Shown here: positions 25,821 through 38,602 of the stretch, piece by piece | Layout: each line of letters begins with the position of its first letter | How positions within the stretch are numbered: the stretch's first letter is position 1 | Assembly (NCBI GenBank): GCA_948146395.1 | Contig: OX411559.1 | Coordinates: 37,764,715 to 37,828,714, forward strand | Direction of reading: 5' to 3' | DNA length: 64,000 nt | Source: Fragum whitleyi | Lineage: Eukaryota; Mollusca; Bivalvia; Cardiida; Cardiidae | Made by a program: the position numbers and the translations under genes | Notes under the pieces: generated by a model | Databases searched by the model: none | Told to the model about the DNA's origin: nothing | The model's input: only the letters and a program-made list of their open reading frames with translations

Positions 25821-28800
25821 AGCTCACCTGAGCACCACGAAGTGCTCATGTGAGCTATTGTAATCACCTTTCGTCCGGCGTCCGTCCGTCGGTCATCGTC
25901 CGGCGTCGGTCAACAATTTCTTTATAGACATCTCCTCCTAAACTACTGGGCCAATCAACTACAAATTTTACAGAAATGATGCTTAGGTGGTCCCCTTCAA
26001 AAATAGCTAAAAGAATTGAAATCCATGAAAAACTCTGGTTGCTATGGCAACAAAAGGTGAAATTTTAAGAAAATCTTAAAAATTCTTCTTCTTCTCAACC
26101 AGTTGTCCTACAGACTTAAAACTTGGCATGGATGATCAGTTCATAGACCTGAATAAATATAGCTAAAATTATAACTTTTGGGCCACCAGGTGCGGAGCAC
26201 CAGGGGGGAGGGGTAGTACTTTGGGTAAATTTTGTTATCTTTAAGTTTCTTCTTCTTGGGAACCAGAAGCCCTACAGACTTGAAACTTGGCATGGAGGAT
26301 CAGCATATGGACCTTTATATAAATAGCTAAAATCATGACTGTAGATTCACCAGGTGCGGAGCATCAGGGGGGAGAGGGTAGTACTTTTGTGAAAATTTTG
26401 TAATCTTTAACCTTCTTCTTCTTCTGAACCACAAGCCCTACAGACTTGAAACTTGGCATGGAGGATCAGCTCATTACAATAGCTGAAATTATATCTTTTG
26501 GGCCACCAGGTGCGGAGCACCAGGGGGAGGGAGTAGTACTTTGGGTAAATTTTGTAATCTTTTAGTTTCTTCTTCTTCGGAACCAGGAGCCCTACAGACT
26601 TGAAAATTGGCATGGATGATCAGCATATGGACCTTTATATAAATAGCTAAAATCATGACTGTAGATTCACCAGGTGCGGAGCATCAGGGGGGAGAGGGTA
26701 GTACTTTTGTGAAAATTTTGTAATCTTTAACCTTCTTCTTCTTCTGAACCACAAGCCCTACAGACTTAAAAATTGACATGGACGATCAGCTCATAGACCT
26801 TAATAAAAATAGCTAAAATAATATCTGTTGGGCTGCCAGGTGCGGAGCACCAGGGGGGAGGGGGGAGTACTTTTGTGAAAATTTTGTAACTTTAACCTTC
26901 ATCTTCTAATGAACCAGGAGCCCTATAGACTTCAATATAGGCATGGATGATAAGCATATGGATATTTAATAAAATAGCTAAAATCATAAATGTAGGGTCG
27001 CCAGATGCGGAGCATTAGGGGGGAGGGGGTAGTACTTTGGATCAATTTTGAAATCTTTAACCTTATTCTTCTTCTGGATCAGGAACCCTACAGACTTGAA
27101 AATTGTTATGGGTGATCAATATATGGACATTAATTAAAATAGCTAAAATCAGAACTGTTGGGTCACCAGGTGCTGAGTGTCTTGGGGAGGGGGTAGTACT
27201 TTGGATCATTTTTGAAATCTTTAAACTTCTTCTAATGAACCAAGAGTCCTACAGACTTGAAAATTGGTATGGATGATCAGCATATGGACATTAATTGAAT
27301 TAGCTAAAATCATAACTGTAGATTCACCAAGTGCAGAGCATCTTGGGGGAGGGGGAGGGCTTTGTTGAGAATTTTGAATCCCTACAGCCTTTATATTTGA
27401 CATGGATTATTCAACTCATTACAGAAAACTTTAAAAGTCTCAGACTCAGCCTGTATATCTGGCATAGATTTGCTGATCACAGACCTTCTATGAAAAAAGC
27501 TTAAATAAATAATGACTAGCACTACTGCAAGATCAACCATGAATCAGCCATGAATAATTCATGGCTTGAGCCATTAACCTCACCCATTAAAAGCGACATT
27601 GTGCTGGGCATTAATAAACCATCAAGATGCCATGAATTTAACATTAAATTATTTTAATGGGAGAGTTATGGCCATTAAAGAAGTCATTCATGGCCATAAA
27701 TGGAGAAAGGACACCATTAGATTTTCAGGAGTAATTACTGGGGAAATAATGACCATTACAAAAATGAATTATTGATGGGCATTGATTTTTTAATGGTAGC
27801 CATTATTAATATTAATGGTAGCCATGAATTTGTATAATTTCTAAATTCATGACCCATTAATATTTTTCATGGCACATTTTAATGGGCAGTGGCCATTAAA
27901 AGCGACATTGTGCTGGGCATGAATTTAAATTAATGGGCAAGAATTTTATTTTCACTGCTATACCATGCCCATTATCCATAAACCCTGAAATAAATGTAAT
28001 GGGCATTAAAAATAAAATGACAAATTAATGGTCAAAATATCTGCCAAGTAATGGCCATGAAAAAGTACTTAACTTTTTTTAATAGACAAATTATGACCAT
28101 TAAAGTTTACCCATTAAATGTTGTATATGGGCATTAATTTTCTAATGGCCAAACAATGGGGAGAAAACACCAGTCATGGACCAAAAATGATGGCCATGGA
28201 AAAATTTTTATGCCTATTATTTTAATGGCCATCAATACAAATCATGCCCATTATTGTTTCCCCTTCAATGTTGGTAATCTTTAGTTTCCTAGGGTTGAAA
28301 ATTCCTAAGTACGAATCTACAAACATTAAACAACTTGACAGATCTTATTCATACAATTCTTCTATAAAATTGATGCAATAATGTTTAATTGGGGTTTGAG
28401 AATATTTGCACAAATGATTTATTGCTAAAATCTTAAAAAAAATAAAATCTTATTTTCTTCAAATTTTGCGAATTCGAAGGCTTCATTTAAAATTTGTCTT
28501 ATATTTTGTTAATCAATTGTTTTAAGTCCAACAGTACAAGATTCTATTTAAAATAATCAAATTTCAGCTTTTTACATACCTTCTGCTTTCTATTCTTCCC
28601 AATGTACAAGAGAATAAGGCAAAAAACATTTTAACTGGAAATTTTGTTTGAAAACAGCAGCCATGTTGGATTTCCATAGACTGGATTCACGGTCACTTTT
28701 AGACTGGTACTCTTGGCCATGACTTTGTATAACGACTTATTCATGGTTTGTGTCATGGGCATGAATCAAAATGAAAGTAGTTAAAACTTTAATTCTGTAT

Positions 28801-30087
28801 TTAATTTCTCATTAATTAATACCCATTTCAAATAATGTAAAGGGCCATGAATAATCTGATTTAGAATTCAACAGCATATGAACGGCCAGAATAATTGTCA
28901 GAATTTTTTTTTCAATGCCAATTAATGACTTGATTTTTTTTATTATGGCTATTATTTATCATATTTGGTATTTAATTATCGTCATTTATATGGGTGATAA
29001 CCTTTAATAAATGTTCATGATAGTAACTGGGCATGAATAAAAAGAAATAAAAAGTTAAAACTTTTCTGTATTCCTTTCATCCCCATTAAATAAAGTTAAT
29101 GATCATGGATTATCTGATTCATAATTGTATGATATATTAATGGCCATAAGTAATAGTCAAGATTTTTGTCATGCCAATGAGTTTTTTTTATAATGGCCAT
29201 TATTTTTACTGTTTTGTATTTAATTGTCATCTTCAATGGTTGATTGATGGGCATGAATAAATGTTCATGGTTGTTAATGGGCATGAACAAAATTAAAAGA
29301 GCAAATGGTTTTTAGGAATTTTTATAATGGCCATTATTTGTTACTGTTTGGCATTTAATGGCCATCTTCAGTGGATAATGATGGGCATGAATAAATGTTC
29401 ATGGTAGTTAATGGGCATGAATCAAAATAAAAGAACTTTAAAAAAATTCAGTATTTCTTTGATCTTATTACAATCAAAGTTAATGCCCATGAATGGTCTG
29501 ATTCAGATTCAATGATATATTAATGGCCATGATTAATTGTCATAATTTATTTTAATGCCAGTGACTTTTAGCAATCTTTTTCATGGCCATTATTTGTTTT
29601 TTTTTATTTAATGGCCATCATTCATGGGTGATTGATGAGCATGAAAAAAATATTCATAGTAGTTGATGGGCATGAATAAAGCTAAAACAAGAAGTAATGA
29701 CCCATTACTTTTTTAATGCCAATACTTTTATGCCGGCCCATTATATTAATCTGCATTTCATGGTTTTTTAATGGTCAAATCATGAATAAATGGCCATTAG
29801 TTAGCATTTTAATGGCTAAAAGTGTTACCCATTATTAATTTTTTACAAGGACTAATGGCTCATTTTCATGGTTTTCCTTGTTTTCATGGGCCATTAATGG
29901 TATTTTAATGTAATTTTAATGGGACCCTTTTGCAGTAGTGTAGGGGAGGAGCAGAGGGGGGGATGATTATTTCAAATGTTATCTGATTGAATAAGTGAAA
30001 ATCTCTTTTTTCTGTGGTTGCATGGACATACCTAGGTAATGAAGCTTTTTTCTCAGGTGAGCGACCCAGGGCCAACGGCCCTCTTGT
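25821..30087 (+). mobile_element. Dispersed tandem-repeat element, AGCTCACCTGAGCAC type, with nested insertion
   Basis: Starts AGCTCACCTGAGCACCACG with inverted GTGCTCATGTGAGCT, then CGTCCGTCCGTCGGTC, and ends GGTGAGCGACCCAGGGCC then CTCTTGTTT. Between are about nine imperfect units of about 160 bp (ACCAGGTGCGGAGCACCAGG, GTAGTACTTTGG, TACAGACTTGAAACTTGGCA). A reverse element with the same units is 50949-52304. Interrupted by 27520-29940. Confidence 0.75.
27520..29940. mobile_element. CACTA-like element built of ATGGCCAT / TTAATGG words
   Basis: Ends CACTACTGCAA (27520-27530) and TTGCAGTAGTG (29930-29940) are perfect inverts. Both flanks carry TAG (27517-27519 and 29941-29943), the 3-bp target duplication expected for CACTA/EnSpm. 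Length 2421 bp. Almost all of the interior is made of variants of TTAATGGCCATTA, GGGCATGAAT and CATGAATAA on both strands. Imperfect longer units recur near 28938, 29194, 29325 and 29584. There is no coding frame, so it is non-autonomous. CACTA elements usually have subterminal repeats; here the repeats fill the element. Confidence 0.8.
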
Positions 30088-30320
30088 TTATGAAAAACAC
30101 CAGAGATTGAAGACCATAAATGAGTCACAAGTAGTTCAAAGACCAAAAGAAAACATTAATACCAACTTTTTATGAGCAATTTTGTTTTACTTTGTTTATA
30201 TTTTATTTGTATATACATATATACATTTTGGTGTTTGTATCAGTTTTATTTGTGCTGCTAAATACTAAATGCTGAAATAAAAGAATTTGAAATAGATGGA
30301 GCAATTTTAGGTACATTTCG

Positions 30321-30393
30321 ATGGCTCAGTGTGAAACAGTTGTAACTCCCTACATGTTTATAAAGAGTTACAACAGTTTCGCACAGAGCCCTC
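30321..30393. repeat. 72-nt hairpin family, copy 4
   Basis: ATGGCTCAGTGTGAAACAGT then TGTAACTCCCTA faces AGAGTTACAACAGTTTC then GCACAGAGCC. Both arms have the CTC variant in place of CTGCC. Confidence 0.75.
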
Positions 30394-30516
30394 GATTTGA
30401 TGTATGGTTTTATGCTATTGAGGTCAAAATTTGATCAAGCAAATTGTTGTTTGGCATCCTTTATTCAGTAATAGCCAAACAACAAAAGTGAAAATAAATC
30501 GACTGCCACATTTACC

Positions 30517-30718
30517 TTGGGGTATAGGTGCTTGCCTTATGACCTGAAGGTCTTAGGTTTGAGTCCAACCGTCAGCAGGATGTGTTTATGGCAGAACACT
30601 TGAAAGCCAGTCCCAGTTCACTCAGCGGTAGACTTAGGTAGCAATTGGTTTAAACCTCGCCTCTCTCTCTGGGTCGTGAAAACATCAGGATTGAGTGTTC
30701 GAGAGTGACACTATAATC
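30517..30718 (+). mobile_element. tRNA-derived SINE, different family
   Basis: A-box-like GGTATAGGTGCTTGCC and B-box GGTTTGAGTCC spaced as in a tRNA, then a body with CAGTCCCAGTTCACTCAGC and CGAGAGTGACACTATAATC. Immediately followed by the MITE at 30719. The head is too worn to be a tRNA gene. Confidence 0.55.
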
Positions 30719-30965
30719 TTAACCCTTGTCATGCTGAACCCGGAATATTCCTGCTTTGGCAGGAGCTATAGACAAACATCAGCCTGCACATGTGTGCAGT
30801 CTGATGTTAGTCTTCACCACCTGTTTCTCACTATCAAACCAGAATTGTCAATAGCTTTAGTTTTTCAAATAAAAATTGACCTACAGTTGGAACTTTCAGT
30901 GCTCTTTGCCCTTTGATTTTGATGCAAATTTTTAGCCAAAATTTATTCAGCATGACAAGGGTTAA
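30719..30965 (+). mobile_element. piggyBac-like MITE (CCCTTGTC ends), copy 3
   Basis: TTAACCCTTGTCATGCTGAA to TTCAGCATGACAAGGGTTAA: perfect 20-bp ends including TTAA on both sides, the best-preserved copy. Confidence 0.82.
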
Positions 30966-31681
30966 GCTTTCTTTGGAATTGAACTAAAATAAAAGAGAAT
31001 TAACAAATCTGAGTGCTCAAAGGTCATAAATCTAGGGTTAAGCGCAATACTATTACTAAGAGCATCATATTCATTAGGCACTTATGATACTTTTGCACTA
31101 AGCTCCCAAAGTATTTCAAAGTACAGACAAGTGTTTTGATCAATTATCTTCAAAATGTTGCTATGGGTAAAGCCTCTTTGCCTGACAAAAATGCCATATT
31201 TTAAGATTCTATCAATTTTATTGTTTTATAGATTATAATACTTGAAGAAATTATGTGAATAAAAATGTATAAATTGTACAAGTATTTGTTATTTGTTTGA
31301 ATGGTTGATTTTTGACTAGATAGAATTTTTGTTGGGTCTCTTTTAGGTGTACATGTAGTTGTCAAATTATCAAGTCTATGTTGTTGTGTTAGTCTGCCAG
31401 TTTGAATTTGTTCAGAATGCCTACAATTTGGAGAATTTCAAATAATTCAATTGAAAATGAATAAAATGATTCAGGCCTATGGAGCAAAACAGGCCCTTGG
31501 TGCCTCTTGTATGATATTAGCCTTAATTATACTGCAGAGAAATTTCTTGCATTTTCATTGGCTCATGCTGACCCGACAAGCATTGATATCTACGGACGCT
31601 CCAGTATAACTTCCAATGTTTCCTTAAGTTGCCTCACCTGGAACATACACAAAAAATTTGAAATGGTAAAGGTGTATTTTT
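30966..31681. other. No recognised gene
   Basis: AT-rich, no exon-like frame; no repeat recognised apart from a CTCAAAGG fragment near 31015. Confidence 0.35.
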
Positions 31682-34556
31682 AGCTCATGTGAGCACAAAG
31701 TGCTCAAGGTGAGTTTTTGTGATGTAAGATGTCTGTCATCTGTTGTGGTCATCAACATTTACCTTATAGACACTCTAGAAGCCATATTTTTTGCTAAATC
31801 AACCTCGAAATTGGTCAGAATGATTTTCTTGACAAAATCTTGGACAAGTTAGAAATTAGGTCAAGTGGGGTCAAAAATGAGGTCACGGGGTCAAATATTA
31901 GAAAAACCTTATAGACACTCTAGAAGCCATGTTTTTAGCTCCACTGGCTGAAAGCCACTGGGGCTATTGTCATGGCGTTGTGTCCGTCGTACGTCCGTCC
32001 GTCCGTCCATGCATGCGTGCGGTCGTAAACTTTTCTTTAAAAATCTTCTTCTCAGAAACTACAGGAAGGATTTCAACCAAACTTCACAGAAATGATCCTT
32101 GGGTGACCCTCTTTCAAAGTTGTTCAAGAAATTTTGATCCAATGAAAAACATGGATTTAATGGGCCTGGCTTATTTCCAAATATGGTAAAAAGTGAGTTT
32201 TCTCATATTCTAATCAATGGATACCAATTAAATTTTACATGAATGATTCTTGGGTGACCTATCATCAGTCTACAAAAAATCATCTTGATAGGATGGAAAA
32301 TATGCATTTTATGGGCGGAGGTCATTTCTCTATATGTTATATAGTGGACACTTCAAAAATCATTTTCTCAGAATGAAACCGATGGATATCAACCAAATTT
32401 CTTTGGAATGATCCTTGAGTGACCCTTTATCAGTCTACAAAAAATTATTATGATGGGATGAAAAATATGCATTTTATGGGCGGAGGTCATTTCTCTATAT
32501 GTTATATTGTGGAAACTTTGAAAATCATTTTCTCAGAATGTAACCGATGGATATCAACCAAATTTCACTGGAATGATTCTTGAGTGACCCTTTATCAATC
32601 TACAAAAAATCATTGTGATCGGATGGAAAATATGTATTTAATGGGCAGAGGTCATTTCTCTATATGTTATATAGTGGAGACTTTGAAAATCATTTTCTCC
32701 AAATGTAACTGATGGATATCAACCAAATTTCACTGGAATGATCCTTGAGTGACCCTTTATCAGTCTAAAAAAAATCATTGTGATGGGATGAAAAATATGC
32801 ATTTTATGGGCGGAGGTCATTTTTCAATATATTATATAGTGGAAACTTTGAAAATCATTTTCTCAGAATCTAATTTTTGGATATCAACCAAATTTCACTG
32901 GTATGATCCTTGAGTGACCCTTTATCAGTGTACCAAAATTATTTTGATTGGATGAAAAATATGCATTATATGGGTGGAGGTCATTCCTCAAAATGTTAAA
33001 TAGTGGAAACTATGAAAATCATTTTCTCAGAATGTAACTGATGGATATCAATCAAACTTTTTTGGTATGATTTTTGGGTGACCCATTACATGTATCATGC
33101 AACCAAAAATTATTTTGATTTGATGAAATATGTCTTTTAAGAGCAGAGGTCATTTCTCTATCTGTTATATAGTTGAAACTTTGAAAATCATTTTCAACAT
33201 CAGTAGAACCCCAAATATCTAAAAATCTAGTCAAAACATGTATTTGCTTTTACAAGAATTTCATGCCTGTGGAGCGACTCAAGCCATTCATGGCTTTCTA
33301 GTTTGCTAAATCAACCTCGAAATTGGTCAGAATGATTGTCTTGATAAAATCTTGGTCAAATCCGAAACTGGGTCAAGTGGGGTCAAAAATGAGGTCACGG
33401 GGTCAAATATTAGAAAAACCTTGTAGACGCTCTAGAAGCCATAATTTTTTCTCAATCAACCTGGAAATTGGTCAGAATGATTGTCTTGATGAAGTCTTGG
33501 TGAAGTTTTAAATTGGGTCAAGTGGGGTCAAAAATGAGGTCACAGGGTCAAATATAAGTAAAACCTTGTAGACACTCTAGAAGCCATGTTCTTTGCTCAA
33601 TCAACCTGAAAATTGGTCAAAATGATTGTCTGGATGAAATCTCGGATGAGTTTGAAATCGGGTCCAGTGGGGTAAAAAATGAGGTCACAAGGTCAAATAT
33701 TGGAAAAACCTTGTAGACACTCTAGAAGCCAGATTTTTTGCTCAATCAACCTGGAAATTGGTCAGAATGATTGTCTTGATAAATCTTGAATGGGTTTGTG
33801 AAATCGGGTCAAGTGGGGTCAAAAATGAGGTCATAGGGTCAATTATTATATAAACCTTGTAGACACTCTAGAAGCCATATTCTTTGCTCAATCAACCTGA
33901 AATTGGTCAGAATGATTGTCTTGATGATATCTCAGATGAGTTCAAAATTGGGTCAAGTGGGGTCAAAAACTTAATCATGGGGTCAAATCTTAGAAATTGG
34001 TCAGAATGATTGTCTTGATGAAATGTCTGCCAAGTTTGAAATTGGGTCAAATGGGGTAAAAAATGAGGTCACGGGGTCAAATTTTAGAAAAACCTTGTAA
34101 ACAATAGAAGCCATATTTTTTGCTCAATCAACCTGGAAATTGGTCAGACTGCATGATTGTCTGGATGAAGTCTAGGTAAAGTTTGAATTTGGGTCAAATG
34201 GGATAAAAAAAAATGAGGTCACAGGGTCAAATTGAAGAAAAACCTTGTAGACACTCTTTAAGTCATATTTTTGCTCAATCAACTTGAAAATTGATCAGAA
34301 TGACTGTCTTGATGAACTTGGGTCAAGTGGGGTGAAAAATGAGGTCACAGGGTCAAATCTTAGAAAATCCTTGTAGACACTCTAGAGGCCATAATTTTTG
34401 CCCAATCATCCTGATAATAAGTCAGATTGAAATTGTCTTTACAAAATCTGTCTGGTTCGAATTTGGGTCAAGCGTGGTTAAAAACTAGGTTAAGAGGTTA
34501 GATCTTAAGACTGTTAACTCAGGTGAGCGATTTAGGGCCACTATGGCCCTCTTGTT
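31682..34556 (+). mobile_element. Dispersed tandem-repeat element, AGCTCATGTGAGCAC type, with nested copy
   Basis: Starts AGCTCATGTGAGCACAAAGT and ends CTCAGGTGAGCGATTTAGGG then CTCTTGTT. Units of about 145 bp contain GGTCAAGTGGGGTCAAAAAT, GAGGTCACGGGGTCAAAT and TTGTAGACACTCTAGAAGCC. The array is interrupted at 31937-33302 by an AGCTCCACTGGC element: GCCATGTTT on the left resumes as TTGCTAAATCAACC on the right. Confidence 0.75.
31937..33302 (+). mobile_element. Nested AGCTCCACTGGC tandem-repeat element
   Basis: Same ends and units as 9198-10225 (AGCTCCACTGGCTGAAAGCC to CAAGCCATTCATGGCTTTC TAGT), here with about seven units of about 160 bp. The 86-codon frame at its start is chance. Confidence 0.72.
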
Positions 34557-34751
34557 AAAACTGAGGTCTGACGTAGGTGCTGAGTCCATCACCATAGGTG
34601 TATCGGGTATATTCAGAAAGGATATGATAGGAATTGAACATGATCCCTCCTTTTCAACTTTGAAAGTTTATAAATGAGTAAGTAAACCTATAATCTAAGA
34701 CAAGCAATATGTTTCATTTGAAAGGTAATTTGTATCTGTTTTAGCTATTGA

Positions 34752-34982
34752 TTAACCCTTTGCTGTTAAATCCCTGATTTTTACGTGCCTGTGATTTTAT
34801 GATTGAGAAAACAGTGTGAAAAAAGAAGAAATTGCTTCTGACTAGCAATTCCTTCTTTTTCCACACTATTTTCTACCCTACAGAATGGTTATTTTTCAAA
34901 TTAAATCCACTTTAAATTTTTTGTCTGCAAAACCTTTGAATTTGGACAGGTCCAAAAATTTATAAAAACAGGAAAGGGTTAA
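34752..34982. mobile_element. TTAA/CCCTTT MITE, intact
   Basis: TTAACCCTTTGCTGTTAAATC to ACAGGAAAGGGTTAA, inner hairpin AAGAAATTGCTTCTGAC / AGCAATTCCTTCTT. TTAA at both ends. Confidence 0.78.
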
Positions 34983-35437
34983 AGCTGTTTTATCTATTTT
35001 GAAAGAATAGCAGGGGAATTTAACCGTAAACAATAGATGTCATGGCTCACCGGGCAAAATCTACCTATAATTGGAGTCATGATTTTCTCACCTTATTGAT
35101 AACAAGACCTGAGCATACACTTTTTATTACAGTTAAAAGCATGTCCGTAAATACCATAAAAATAATAAATACTATATTTGCAAATAAATACCTTTCAATT
35201 TTACCAGTCTGGCCATTTAAAGTGCCAACTTTCTCTCGGGTTCAGCCAAGAACCACTTTCATATCACATCAAGCAGAATGTAGTAGTGTGACATGACAAC
35301 TACATGTGACATCACTTTATCCATGTTTACTTTTAAGTTTGGGTGCATAAGGGGAACTGGGTGGTTTCAAAGAATTCAGTTCTAAATGGGCAAAGACAGA
35401 CTTTTAGTCTCAAAACTTTGAAGTATAATAAATTCAT
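34983..35437. other. No recognised gene
   Basis: An 84-codon open frame (35042-35296, +) begins in a fair start context but has no recognisable domain and no splice-supported extension. I do not call it. Confidence 0.35.
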
Positions 35438-35578
35438 AATATGGTTTAATGCTGGGGTATATGAGCATGTATTTCCTGGCAGTAAAAATGATGTCAACCC
35501 TCACCTATGGCTTGGATGACATCATTTTTTCAAGACGGGAATAAGTCGTCGGATACCCCAGCATGAAACCATATTACT
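35438..35578. repeat. Foldback with AATATGGTTTAATGCTGGGG arms
   Basis: ATATGGTTTAATGCTGGGGT and ACCCCAGCATGAAACCATAT are inverted arms. A second inner pair is AAAAATGATGTCA / TGACATCATTTTT. Confidence 0.65.
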
Positions 35579-35945
35579 AAAAATGTTTGACAATTTCATG
35601 AGCACATAGTAAAGACTTATCAGACTGCATCTTGGCAGTCTGGCCAGAGTCTCCAATGTACACTCTGAAGATGGCCACTGACTCAGTTTCTGGAAAATAT
35701 CCTTTAAATGTACTACATGTATGTCACATTTAAATCACATTGGAGCATAGTTAGAACTCTGATCATCAGACTGTGCTTCTCCAGAGGCTAATCAGAGTCT
35801 TCACTGTGCACCCTGAAGATGGCTTAAGGTTTTCTGTATATGTACAGAGAATGCACAATGTGGCTGTACAGAGTTGCACAATATCTGCATACTCAAGAGG
35901 TTACTTACAGTACTTAGGGATATTTTTTGCCATGGTCTAGTTTTT
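35579..35945. other. No gene; partial direct repeat
   Basis: ATCAGACTGCATCTTGGCAG and ATCAGACTGTGCTTCTCCAG stretches, each followed by AGAGTCT and CCTGAAGATGG-type words, form a loose duplication of about 150 bp. Confidence 0.4.
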
Positions 35946-36561
35946 AGCTCCACTGGCCAAAGGCCAACTAGCCATTGTCCTGAAGGAGTGTCCGTTGTGC
36001 GTAAACTTTTTATTTAAACATCTGCTCCCAAACCAATGAGTGGATTTTAATGAAACTTGGTAGAAATGATCCTTAGGTGTCCCTCTTCTTTAATTGCTAA
36101 AGAAATTTTGATTGACCCCCAAATATTGGCATGGATGTTCCTTGGGTGACCTTTTAAGTAAATTGGTCAAGAAATTTTGATTGACCCCCGAATATGGGCG
36201 TGGCATTTTTTAATAATAAAATCTTAAAAAATCTTCTCCCTTATCATTGGGCCAATTACAATGAAACTTGGCATGGATGTTCCTTGGGTGACCCCTTACT
36301 TAAATTATTAAAAAAATGATATACCCCCATGGGTGTGGCAGGGCAGGGCATTTTTTTCCATGTTAAAAATATGAAAAAATCTGTCTGCTCTCAAATCATT
36401 GGGCCGATTTCAATGAAACTTGAAATGGATGTTCCTTGTGTGACCCTTATCTTAAATTTTTCAAGAAATTTTGATTGATCCCCCAAATATGGGCATGGTA
36501 GGGCAAAAGTCTTAGGTTATAAGAGCCAGTGGAGCGATACAGGCCCTCTTTGGCCTCTTGT
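35946..36561 (+). mobile_element. Tandem-repeat element, AGCTCCACTGGCC type, short
   Basis: Begins AGCTCCACTGGCCAAAGGCC and ends GCCAGTGGAGCGATACAGGC then CCTCTTGTT. Units contain CAATGAAACTTGGCATGGAT and GTTCCTTGGGTGACC. Confidence 0.65.
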
Positions 36562-36623
36562 TGACAAATTTGGCACCCTGGCTGTGTTGCGAAAATTGAA
36601 CATACAAAATATCCCTAATTTTT

Positions 36624-37653
36624 TAGCTCACCTGAGCACAAAGTGCTCAAGGAAGCTATTGTGATCGATCTTTGTCTGGCGTCCGTCTATCAATCTGTCC
36701 GTCTGTCTGTCATGGCGTCAACTTTTTCTTTAAACGACATCTCCTCCTAAACTTATGAGTCAAAATCAACCAAACTTGGCAGAAATATTCCTTAGGTGGT
36801 CCCTTATGAAAATTGCTCAAATGGATAGGATCCGTGCCATATCACAGGAAAAGGGGCCTTAATGACAAATTTCTTGTTTACACTCTAGAAGCCACAAATA
36901 TGGTCCAATCTTCATGAAACTTGGTCAGAATGTTTGTTAGGTCATGAGGATGATGTCTATTGAAAATGGGAAGGATCTGTGCCATATCATGGAAAAAAGG
37001 GCCTTAATGGCAATTTTGTCAACAATTTCTTTAAATGACATCTCCTCCTAAACTTATGAGTCAAAATCAACCAAACTTAGTAGAAATATTCCTTAGGTGA
37101 TCCCTTATGAAAATTGCTCAAATAGAAAGGATCCATGCCATATCACAAGAAAAGGGGCCTTAATGACAAATTTCTTGTTTACACTCTAGAAGCCACAAAT
37201 ATGGTCCAATCTTCATGAAACTTGGTCAGAATGTTTGTTAGGTCATGAGGATGAAGTCTTTTGAAAATGGGAAGGATCGGTGCCATATCACAGGAAAAGG
37301 CGTCTTAATGACAATTTTTTGTTTACTCTCTAGAAGTCACAAATATGTTCCAATCATCATGAAACTTTGTCAGAATGTTTGTTAGGTCATGAGGATGAAC
37401 TCATTTGAAAATGGGAAGTATCTGTGCCATATCACGGGAAAAGGGGCCTTAATGACAATTTTCTTGTAAGAGCTCCAAACGCCACAAATATAGTCCAATC
37501 TTCATGAAACTTGATCAAAATGTTTGCCAGGTCACAAGAATGAACTCTTTTGAAAATGGGAAGGATCATGCCATATCATAGGAAATGGAGTCTTAATGAT
37601 AATCTACTTGAAATATCAGGTGAGCGATTTAGGGCCCTCAGGGTCCACTTGTT
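36624..37653 (+). mobile_element. Tandem-repeat element, AGCTCACCTGAGCAC type
   Basis: Begins AGCTCACCTGAGCACAAAGT and ends CAGGTGAGCGATTTAGGGCC. Units of about 155 bp contain GGAAGGATCTGTGCCATATC and TCTTCATGAAACTTGGTCAG. The same unit builds the element at 62937, while 25821 and 31682 use unrelated units within similar ends. Confidence 0.7.
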
Positions 37654-38057
37654 TAAAATGTCATCCATTAGTATTACCTGTAAAAATATAAGAAATTCAT
37701 ACATGCACCATGGGTGTCAATTATAATTACTGTTACGGATATAAATTTGTTTGTTGTATAGTCAACAAATGGGAAGAAATTTGGGGCATCTTTGTCTGTT
37801 TGAAATTGGATTAACATTGTACATGACAGCCTTTAACAAGGTGCCAGATTGTCACAAGATACGCCTGTCACACAGCTTGATGTAACTGGGTCAAGAGTAG
37901 AATTGAAGTGATTTAGAATGAATATCTTTTAGACCATTTTTAACAACAAAGGGCAATAACTCAAAAAATAAGCCAGGTAGAGTAATGGTTCTTTTGCACT
38001 GCACTTTCCCTAGATGCAATCTTTCTGCCTAATAAGTTTTAATGATTTGTTCGAATG
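37654..38057. other. No gene; tandem-unit remnants
   Basis: From 37930, AACAAAGGGCAATAACTCAA then GTAGAGTAATGGTTC is related to a unit resumed at 38310, suggesting the SINE 38058-38275 inserted in an older element. Confidence 0.4.
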
Positions 38058-38275
38058 GGGTTTAATTCCACTTTCAACAATCTTTCAACTATATTGGCGT
38101 CTAAGGCACCTAACAATGTATTCCTGGTACTTTTCACACCTGTACTACCATTTCATCATTTCCTAGCCTCCAGCTGCTATCCTACCTATCTATGATTTAT
38201 TAACCCATTGATGAGAGACAAATAGTCAAAAGAATGAGTGCCACTGTCGGGGATCGAACCCAGGACCACTGAAAT
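38058..38275 (-). mobile_element. SINE, reverse, with tRNA-like head end
   Basis: Read on the minus strand: GGGTTCGATCCCCGAC (B box) near the head, GACTATTTGTCTCTCATCAA, AGCTGGAGGCTAGGAAATG and a TTGAAAGTGGAATTAAACC tail. Confidence 0.68.
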
Positions 38276-38602
38276 GCCCTGGACAAGTTCCAAGTATGAA
38301 AAACAACAAAGGGCAATAGCTAAAAAAAATAAGCAAGGTATAGTTATGGTTCATGTTCTCTGCACTCCGTAATTAGGATAATATAATTGCCAAGTTTCAA
38401 GAAAATCCGACATTAGCTTACTCTGGAAGTGCACCAAGCAAAGACACCATGGGTTATCCCATAATATGTTCTGTCTTCCATGGGTGTATAAAAAGTTGAT
38501 GCAGTTACTTCCCTTAAATTCTTGTTTGAACATCGAAGAGTAGTTCTCTGTATGAACTCTTCAAAATGACCAACTTGTAATAAGAGGATATTGAATGAGT
38601 GA
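38276..38602. other. No gene recognised
   Basis: Remnant of a tandem-unit element (AACAAAGGGCAATAGC, ATGGTTCATGTTCTCTGCAC), then unique-looking sequence. Confidence 0.35.

Noticed and set aside
35042..35296. 84-codon open frame beginning MAHRAKSTYNWSHDF
   Set aside because: No recognisable domain, ordinary base composition, no flanking splice sites that extend it.
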